A DNA stretch of 64,000 bases. It comes from Brachybacterium kimchii (GTDB taxonomy: Bacteria > Actinomycetota > Actinomycetes > Actinomycetales > Dermabacteraceae). The DNA lies in the NCBI RefSeq assembly GCF_023373525.1, contig NZ_CP097218.1, forward strand, positions 186,001 through 250,000. Direction: 5' to 3'. The notes under the pieces were generated by a model that saw only the letters and a program-made list of their open reading frames with translations, had not been told where the DNA came from and did not search any database. A program made the translations under genes and the position numbers. The stretch's first letter is position 1; each line of letters opens with the position of its first letter. This document shows positions 60,201 to 64,000 of this stretch, in pieces.

Positions 60201-60490
60201 GCGAGGGCGGCGCCTCGGGAGAGACCGGCTGCGAGAACGGCAGCTGCCGCTGGTTCAGCTTCAGCCTCGAGAACATGGAGCCGGGGAAGACGTACCAGCT
60301 CGACTTCTACGAGTACGAGACCGACAGCAAGTGGTCCGATGGGGCGAGCTCCCTTCCGAAGGAGATCACTGCTGACGGTCAGGGGCGGTTCACCAGCACC
60401 CATCAGTACTTCCACGGCTATCCGGGCAAGAAGTTCGACGTCCTGCTCGACGGGAAGAAGGTCGCGACGATCACGGAGCCCAAGAAGTGA
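54245..60490 (+). CDS. Giant membrane-anchored protein with Ig-like and fibronectin type III repeats (2081 aa)
   Basis: The protein has a basic N terminus (KGRRRRR), one hydrophobic anchor (about 13-33), then a beta-rich region (about 40-390) with propeller-like VWVTN and VWVADAG strands. About ten Ig/cadherin-like repeats of roughly 100 residues follow from about 405 to 1490, marked by NDTDPDGD-type motifs that may bind calcium. Five fibronectin III-like domains run from about 1490 to 1975, ending in a unique 100-residue domain with one Cys pair. There is no LPXTG signal, so it should stay anchored by the N-terminal helix with the rest outside. The GTG start follows GGGGAG. MoxR, DUF58 and transglutaminase genes follow. 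Function unknown. Confidence 0.88.
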   Translation: MAFAMKGRRRRRTLVSSAVLAVLALVITVCAVRFDGLASAEVTVNNGAVWVTNSQKHLLGRLNVDAQELDGREAIDGDDLDVLQDGYHVMVTGPRGIIPIDTASVERTGSIDLGVDPEVDLGSDRVGIIGQGGRVWVADAGQISSFSATGQKPVLTAEDENAQIAVTDSGTVFVLDGKQLYKIPRTLDVGKAKPEKIGTIDDLSNTEDAVSLTSVGETPVVLDTGTGHGRLHIGEDAKTDVALEDLGASTASIQGAELQQPGPESEDVVLATTDTLYQIPLSGSAGKAQHYASGGNGEPVAPAQVGGCSYGAWNGSLRYVRVCGGEVKEDSIEDARDESDLALRVNGDLVVLNDQESGLSWMISQDMTLVDDWVVTQDIKKDDREQEEKETKTSTVANLDYDRKEDNRDPVANPDEMGVRAGSSTVLDVLRNDTDPDGDVLTAKPKKAESDLGRVTPIRGGTQLQIDVPEDAKPGTKKEVVYTVSDGRGGTAESVATLTVRGDQDNAPPELAQDETPKMKIRSGRSFSFNILPYYRDPDGDDFYLAAASVEPEDSVTFTPDGVVSFTDAGLEDGEKSISLTLRDDKGQEFESELKVEVVQDEDLAPITTADHTQVVAGSTVDLEPLENDLSPSGDKLELAEVSLEGGGDGLDIEKDLDAGTVSVTGRTAGTYYLDYTIVGGTQSADGLIRVDVADPSTEAEKPVAVDDLGMVTAGGSTLVDPLENDVDPTGGVLVVDSVSVPEGSGVDARVLDHHLIKITADPDAETDGEPVPISYTVSNQAGEVEGTVQTMVVKTDSQFAEPKTVNDEVTVRAGDLVTADVLANDTSPIDSDLALGGDFRDADDAKGMGTLETYQDKIRFTAKPDAKGETSLSYTATDETGRSASARLRITVVPDDASNERPAPQNLTARTVAGSTVRIPVSLSGVDPDGDSVILTGVTGDAPTKGRVTSASGEWIDYVADDDASGTDTFRYQVMDRQGAVGTAEVKVGIAARTETNQYPVAEDDTVEAKPGRKLQVFPLENDTDPEGAPLSIDRDLVKSEDGSVDLDEDQAKGSASVDMVTPKEPGTYTIRYGASDGSLSDEASILLTVKEDAEERAPIVTDDFVPAAEVLDESSDHVDVDALANDVDPDGSVKDLELAIDGSPEGVQIVDEDRGIVRVTPREDPFRIRYTATDLDDHSAAGYIWVPGTSKQAPTWVGEPITVQAGTEAKIPLDDTDNVRVRPGGQAPVITDTATVKAKHANGDSLVEDEHTLVYRAADDYSGEDTITAEVTDGPRGDDTAAVGMLSIPVQVESKDNRPPSIQGTDLEVEQGGDARQVDLARTTEDPEGDALTFESTGETGVDGISVEVSPEGVVSAQADADVAKGTKFSAPVSVSDGTNDPVKAEISGTVTGSREPLPSAQGDTYDIDAGDTKTVRPTANDTEPLGKPVTIVDAKAKAGTIDVDHTDDAVTLAPGADFHGVATVSYTIQDATKDPDRQGTGTIRVNVRGKPESPSAPRIEETGDGYVVLGFEPGNDNGAPITGYTVKPAGGGKSTQCESTTCKITGLTNDTEYTFTVAATNDVGTSEPSAASAKARPDVKPEKPEAPRAKRGDGKLQVSWTKPVNHGSPISEYALQMIGEDGSTTSIPVEGGSTSTTVDGLTNGVDYTFRVRAKNKADEPSDWSERSSAEHPAGKPKKPSGKITATRLEDELGGAVSVKWPAMTEDEQNGEKVTSYTVTAHPAKGGGDKTITTKDGKTSGRFDDLDRNAEYTFTYTGTNSVGTGTEASAASNPVTAYAKAKAPTEVTASLPDAHTGGGPNGRVTVSWKKADGRGTPIDHYMVRWPGGEPQTVDASKDSVTIDGLENGKDFTFTVQAYNRFAGGESELSKASSAVRPYTKPDAPSVTMSAANCSGTSCPVTAKIRANGGGGVGVSKVQYRVNGGGWKDLGAGGGDPQVGAKGGTKYAVDARVVNSEKLVSGTTSDSATAKSPTPKQSGNADWEGEGGASGETGCENGSCRWFSFSLENMEPGKTYQLDFYEYETDSKWSDGASSLPKEITADGQGRFTSTHQYFHGYPGKKFDVLLDGKKVATITEPKK

Positions 60491-60545
60491 CGCACGACCC
60501 CCGGCCCGTCAGCCCCATTCCATCCCGCACCATCGGAGACCCCAC

Positions 60546-61520
60546 GTGAGCATGACCCCCGAACAGGCGAGCTGGTTCGCCGACACCTTCGACAAGCTCG
60601 TCCAGAGCGTCGGCCAGGCCGTCCTGGGCAAGAGCGACGTGGTGCGCCTCGTGCTCACCTCGATGCTCGCCCCCGGGCACGTGCTGCTCGAGGACGCGCC
60701 GGGCACGGGGAAGACCTCGCTCGCCCGCGCGCTCGCCGCGACCGTGCAGGGCACGTCGACGCGCATCCAGTTCACGCCCGACCTTCTGCCCTCCGACGTC
60801 ACCGGCGTGACGATCTACGACCAGGCCACCAAGCAGTTCGAGTTCCACAAGGGACCCGTCTTCGCGAACATCGTCCTGGCCGACGAGATCAACCGCGCCT
60901 CGCCGAAGACGCAGTCCTCGATGCTCGAGGTGATGGAGGAGGGGCGGGTCACCGTCGACGGCGTCACCCATGAGGTCGGCTCCCCGTTCCTCGTGATCGC
61001 CACCCAGAACCCCATCGAGCAGGCCGGCACCTACCGCCTCCCCGAGGCGCAGCTGGACCGCTTCCTCATGAAGACGTCCCTGGGGTACCCCGACCACGCC
61101 TCGAGCGTGCAGATCCTCCAGGGCTCCGCGATCCGCGACCGCAGCAGGCAGCTCAGCCCGAAGATCTCCCTGCAGGCCGTCGACGACATGACCGCCCTCG
61201 CCTCGACCGTGCACGTGGACCCCGCAGTCCTCGAGTACGTCTCCCGGCTCATGGAGGAGACCCGCCTGGCCGACGAGGTCCGCGTGGGCGTCTCGATCCG
61301 CGGCGCCCTCGCCCTCATGCGCGCGGTCAAGGTCTGGGCCGCCGCCGACGGCCGCCACTACGTCGTCCCCGACGACGTCAAGGAGCTCATCGCGCCTGTC
61401 TGGCTGCACCGGTTCGTCCTGGACCCCGAGGCCGAGTTCGCCGGGGCCTCCGCCGCGAGCGTCATGGGCAGGATCCTCTCCGAGGTCGCTCCGCCGCAGG
61501 CCCGCCGAGAGAGCGCGTGA
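60546..61520 (+). CDS. MoxR family AAA+ ATPase
   Basis: The 324-residue AAA+ chaperone has Walker A DAPGTGKTS near residues 49-57, Walker B VLADEINRA near 110-118, the ATQNPIEQAGTYRLPEAQLDRF sensor segment and a C-terminal lid. MoxR ATPases are thought to help assemble or activate partner proteins, often with DUF58 or VWA proteins. It starts at GTG 60546 with GGAGA 6 bases upstream, 55 bases after the giant gene. A second in-frame ATG at 60552 is possible. Confidence 0.93.
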   Translation: MSMTPEQASWFADTFDKLVQSVGQAVLGKSDVVRLVLTSMLAPGHVLLEDAPGTGKTSLARALAATVQGTSTRIQFTPDLLPSDVTGVTIYDQATKQFEFHKGPVFANIVLADEINRASPKTQSSMLEVMEEGRVTVDGVTHEVGSPFLVIATQNPIEQAGTYRLPEAQLDRFLMKTSLGYPDHASSVQILQGSAIRDRSRQLSPKISLQAVDDMTALASTVHVDPAVLEYVSRLMEETRLADEVRVGVSIRGALALMRAVKVWAAADGRHYVVPDDVKELIAPVWLHRFVLDPEAEFAGASAASVMGRILSEVAPPQARRESA

Positions 61521-61533
61521 GCCTCCAGAACGC

Positions 61534-62889
61534 ATGAGCATCCCTCCCCGCACCTCCTCGACGCCCCCGCCGGCCGCGTCGCCCGCCGCACCCCCGGGCG
61601 CGCCCTCGGGGCAGTCGCCCGCGCCCGTGTCCGGGCCGTCGTCGGCGGCTCCCGAGGTCATGGACACCGACGCGCCCGCGCCGGGTCTCCCCGAGCGCGC
61701 ACGGCGCACGGCGGAGCGTGCGTGGAAGCGTGCGAAGCCCGTGCTCGCCGTGGTCTCGCCCGTGGGCTGGACCCTGCTCGCGGCGGTGCTGGTGAGCGGG
61801 GTCCTCGGGCTCTGGCTGCACCTCACCGAGCTCAACGTGCTCGCGCTCGCCCTGCTCGTGCCGCTCGTGATCGCGGCCGTGTTCGTGCTGGGGCGCACCT
61901 CCTACGCGATCACCCTGGACCTGCAGTCCCATCGGGTGGTCGTGGGCACCCGTGCCGTCGGCAGGGTCGAGGTCCGCAACCCGACCGAGAAGACCATCCT
62001 GCCCTCGCGGATCGAACTCTCCGTGGGCAGCGCGAGCGCCCAGTTCCTGGTGCCGCGCCTGGGCGCCTCGGCCGCCCACGAGGAGCTGTTCGCCGTGCCC
62101 ACCCGCCGTCGCGCCGTGCTCGTGGTCGGCCCGGTGCGCTCCGTGCGCGACGATCCGCTCTCGCTCATGCGCCGTCAGGTGACCTGGGCGAAGGCGCAGG
62201 AGCTCTTCGTGCACCCGCGCACCGTCCGCCTCGATGAGGCCGCGAGCGGCTTCCTGCGGGACCTCGAGGGCACGCCCTCCTCGGACCTCTCGAGCTCCGA
62301 CATCGCCTTCCACGCCCTGCGCGACTACACGCCGGGGGACGACCGCCGGCACGTCCACTGGCGCACGACCGCCCGCACGGGCAAGCTCATGGTCCGCCAG
62401 TTCGAGGAGACCCGCCGCTCCCACGTGGTCGTCGCGCTCGCCGACCGCGCCGCCGATTTCGAGGACGAGGACGAGTTCGAACTCGCCGTCTCGGCCGCGG
62501 CCTCCGTCTCCGTGCAGACGATGCGGGAGGAGAAGGAGCTCACGGCCCTCACCACCGCCGGGCGACAGCGCACCGCCACGCTGCGACGGCTGCTGGACGA
62601 CTACACGGTGCTCGAGGCGCAGCGGGGCCGGCGCCCCCTGCGGGATCTCGGCCAGGCCTGCGCGGACAAGGCTCCCAACGCGTCCGCCGTCGTGCTCGTC
62701 GTGGGGTCCCTGACGACCCCGACCGAGCTCAACCAGGCCGCGACCCGCTTCCCGCCCGGGGTGCTGCCCATCGCGGTGCGCTGTGCACGCGGCGCCGAGG
62801 TCCGGCGCTCGCGTCTGGGCGGTCTCGAGCTCGTGACCCTGGGGCGCATCGAGGACCTGCCGATGGCGATGAGGACGGTGGGTCGATGA
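61534..62889 (+). CDS. DUF58 domain membrane protein
   Basis: The 451-residue protein has a Pro/Ser/Ala-rich N-terminal 50 residues, two hydrophobic helices (about 70-110), a beta-rich section and the DUF58 signature RDYTPGDDRRHVHW near 263-276, followed by a VWA-like fold. DUF58 proteins regularly pair with MoxR ATPases. The start is ATG 61534, with a weak ribosome site, 13 bases after the MoxR stop. Its TGA overlaps the next ATG. Confidence 0.9.
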   Translation: MSIPPRTSSTPPPAASPAAPPGAPSGQSPAPVSGPSSAAPEVMDTDAPAPGLPERARRTAERAWKRAKPVLAVVSPVGWTLLAAVLVSGVLGLWLHLTELNVLALALLVPLVIAAVFVLGRTSYAITLDLQSHRVVVGTRAVGRVEVRNPTEKTILPSRIELSVGSASAQFLVPRLGASAAHEELFAVPTRRRAVLVVGPVRSVRDDPLSLMRRQVTWAKAQELFVHPRTVRLDEAASGFLRDLEGTPSSDLSSSDIAFHALRDYTPGDDRRHVHWRTTARTGKLMVRQFEETRRSHVVVALADRAADFEDEDEFELAVSAAASVSVQTMREEKELTALTTAGRQRTATLRRLLDDYTVLEAQRGRRPLRDLGQACADKAPNASAVVLVVGSLTTPTELNQAATRFPPGVLPIAVRCARGAEVRRSRLGGLELVTLGRIEDLPMAMRTVGR

Positions 62890-64000
62890 GCGCCGCGCAC
62901 CTGCCCGGCCCCGGCGGCCGGCGGTCCTCGTCGCCGAGCGCGGACCCGATGATGGGCACGGACCCGGCGCCGGAGGCGTCGACCACGGCCCCGCCCCCGC
63001 GGCGGGCGTCGCCCGGAGGGGTCGAGGAGACCCTGGGCGAGCAGCGCCCGCTGCGCGCGAGCGTCGTGGACGTGGTCGTGCTGGCCGCTCTGTTCCTGCT
63101 CGCGCTGCTGGGCTTCCATTCGGTCTTCGGAGGACCCTGGTACCTCGTGACCGGCGTGATGGCGCTCGTCCTCTCGCTGGTGATCGCCCTGCTGGGCGCC
63201 CGCTGGTCCCTCGGACCGCTGCTGCTGACCCTCGCGATCGCGATCGTGCACTTCGCGCTGGGTGCGGCGTTCGTGGTGCCGGACCGTGCGCTCCTGGGCG
63301 TGCTGCCCACGCCGTCGGTCCTTCTCGAGCTGCTGCGCATGCCCGTGACGACCTGGAAGAGCGCGCTCACCATCAGCCCGCCCATCGGCATCGGGAACGG
63401 CGTGCTGGGCGTCGTCTGGCTGCCCATGCTGCTGCTGGGCGTCGCGGGCTTCTCCGTGCTGCTGCGCAGCCGCCGCTGCGTGATCGCGTGGCTGTTCCCC
63501 TGCGCGATGCTGCTGTGCTCGGTCGTGTTCGGCACGGCGGAGGCCACCCTCCCGCTGCTGCGCGGGCTGCTCTTCGCGATGCTCTCGCTCGCCTGGCTGA
63601 GCTGGCGCTTCGAGAGCACCCGCCTGCGCACCTCGCGCTCCACCATCATCTCCGACACCGTGCGCGCGGGCTCCTGGGGCAACCCCGTGCTGCGTCGGCG
63701 CGTGATCGGCGGGGGAGTGATCCTGCTGCTCGCCGCCGCGATCACCGGTGCCGCGAGCCCCGCCTTGGACCCGCCCTCGGGCACGGCCCGCTTCGCTCTG
63801 CGCGACAGCCTCACCCCGCAGTTCGACCCGGCCGAGTACGTCTCCCCGCTCTCCGACTTCCGCGGCTACGTCAAGCACCGCCGCAAGGAGGAGCTCTTCA
63901 CCGTCACGAACGTGAAGGACGGGGAGCAGATCCGCCTGGCGACCCTCGACGACTACAACCGCGAGGTGTACGACGTCGCCGGATCGGACCGCGCGGACTC
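62886..64000 (+). CDS. TgpA-type transglutaminase-like membrane protein, partial
   Basis: The frame opens at an ATG overlapping the DUF58 stop (ATGA) and stays open to the window end, giving the first ~371 residues. A polar Pro/Ala-rich leader (1-58) is followed by a series of hydrophobic helices (first VVDVVVLAALFLLALLGF), then an outside-facing region (PQFDPAEYVSPLSDFRGYVK) typical of the start of the DUF3488/transglutaminase core seen in TgpA proteins. The catalytic Cys-His-Asp part lies beyond the edge, so the assignment rests on topology and on the MoxR-DUF58-TgpA gene order. Confidence 0.75.
   Translation, partial: MSAAHLPGPGGRRSSSPSADPMMGTDPAPEASTTAPPPRRASPGGVEETLGEQRPLRASVVDVVVLAALFLLALLGFHSVFGGPWYLVTGVMALVLSLVIALLGARWSLGPLLLTLAIAIVHFALGAAFVVPDRALLGVLPTPSVLLELLRMPVTTWKSALTISPPIGIGNGVLGVVWLPMLLLGVAGFSVLLRSRRCVIAWLFPCAMLLCSVVFGTAEATLPLLRGLLFAMLSLAWLSWRFESTRLRTSRSTIISDTVRAGSWGNPVLRRRVIGGGVILLLAAAITGAASPALDPPSGTARFALRDSLTPQFDPAEYVSPLSDFRGYVKHRRKEELFTVTNVKDGEQIRLATLDDYNREVYDVAGSDRAD

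Noticed and set aside
54035-60415. A 2126-codon open frame on the minus strand opposite the giant gene
   Set aside because: It is the mirror of a GC-rich coding frame: composition is biased (Val/Leu/Gly/Arg/Asp), it lacks domains, and it is fully covered by a real gene with recognisable Ig and FnIII repeats.

Overview
The window is GC-rich chromosomal DNA (about 70% G+C by eye) from an actinobacterium. Compact operons with ATGA/GTGA overlaps, frequent GTG starts, a mycothiol-dependent formaldehyde dehydrogenase, PriA in place of HisA, and the rRNA sequence all fit Micrococcales. The 16S sequence and gene content suggest Dermabacteraceae, most likely Brachybacterium. The genus is my inference and is untested. 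There is no transposase, integrase, CRISPR array or tRNA, so this reads as mostly core chromosome with a few accessory genes (an erm methyltransferase and a DUF222/HNH endonuclease).

Layout. 1-8.3 kb: the start of a fructose operon on the minus strand (DeoR regulator, 1-phosphofructokinase cut by the window edge), a phosphoribosyltransferase, a Tat-exported GH10-like glycosidase, an NAD(P)-binding oxidoreductase, a DUF808 membrane protein, an MFS transporter, acylphosphatase, and a PRC-barrel/DUF2382 stress-type protein. 8.6-13 kb: phosphoketolase, divergent from a PPK2 polyphosphate phosphotransferase with a lysine-rich tail, then thiol peroxidase. 13.2-17.4 kb: a TauE/SafE exporter, an Erm-type 23S rRNA methyltransferase behind a candidate leader-peptide attenuator, and monomeric isocitrate dehydrogenase. 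17.6-24.7 kb: histidine genes hisD, then hisC-hisB-(unknown)-hisH-(51-aa membrane protein)-priA-SseB, with a DUF3054 gene on the opposite strand between hisD and hisC. 24.7-29.5 kb: DUF1844, infC-rpmI-rplT (infC apparently starting at AUC), a TrmH/SpoU methyltransferase and the HNH gene. 29.7-32 kb: a minus-strand operon of mycothiol-dependent formaldehyde dehydrogenase, an MBL-fold hydrolase and an RDD-like membrane protein.

32.2-36 kb: pheS-pheT. 36.1-45.2 kb: a complete arginine cluster, argC-J-B-D-F-R followed by argG-H. Together it turns acetylated glutamate and carbamoyl phosphate into arginine, and the repressor ArgR is encoded inside it. 45.3-46.6 kb: tyrS, followed by a 7-copy octamer repeat. 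46.9-52.7 kb: a 16S-23S-5S rRNA operon with two candidate promoters and no spacer tRNA. 52.9-64 kb: a polyprenyl diphosphate synthase, then a 2081-residue membrane-anchored protein built of Ig-like and fibronectin III repeats, a MoxR AAA ATPase, a DUF58 protein and the start of a TgpA-type transglutaminase that runs off the window.

Several genes (ppk2, the erm leader, hisD, DUF3054, hisC, argC) have a TANNNT -10 hexamer ending 6-7 bases before the start codon, the arrangement expected of leaderless mRNAs. The features I would look at first are the erm leader region, the giant-protein/MoxR/DUF58/transglutaminase cluster, the AUC start of infC, and the two small unknown genes inside the histidine operon.
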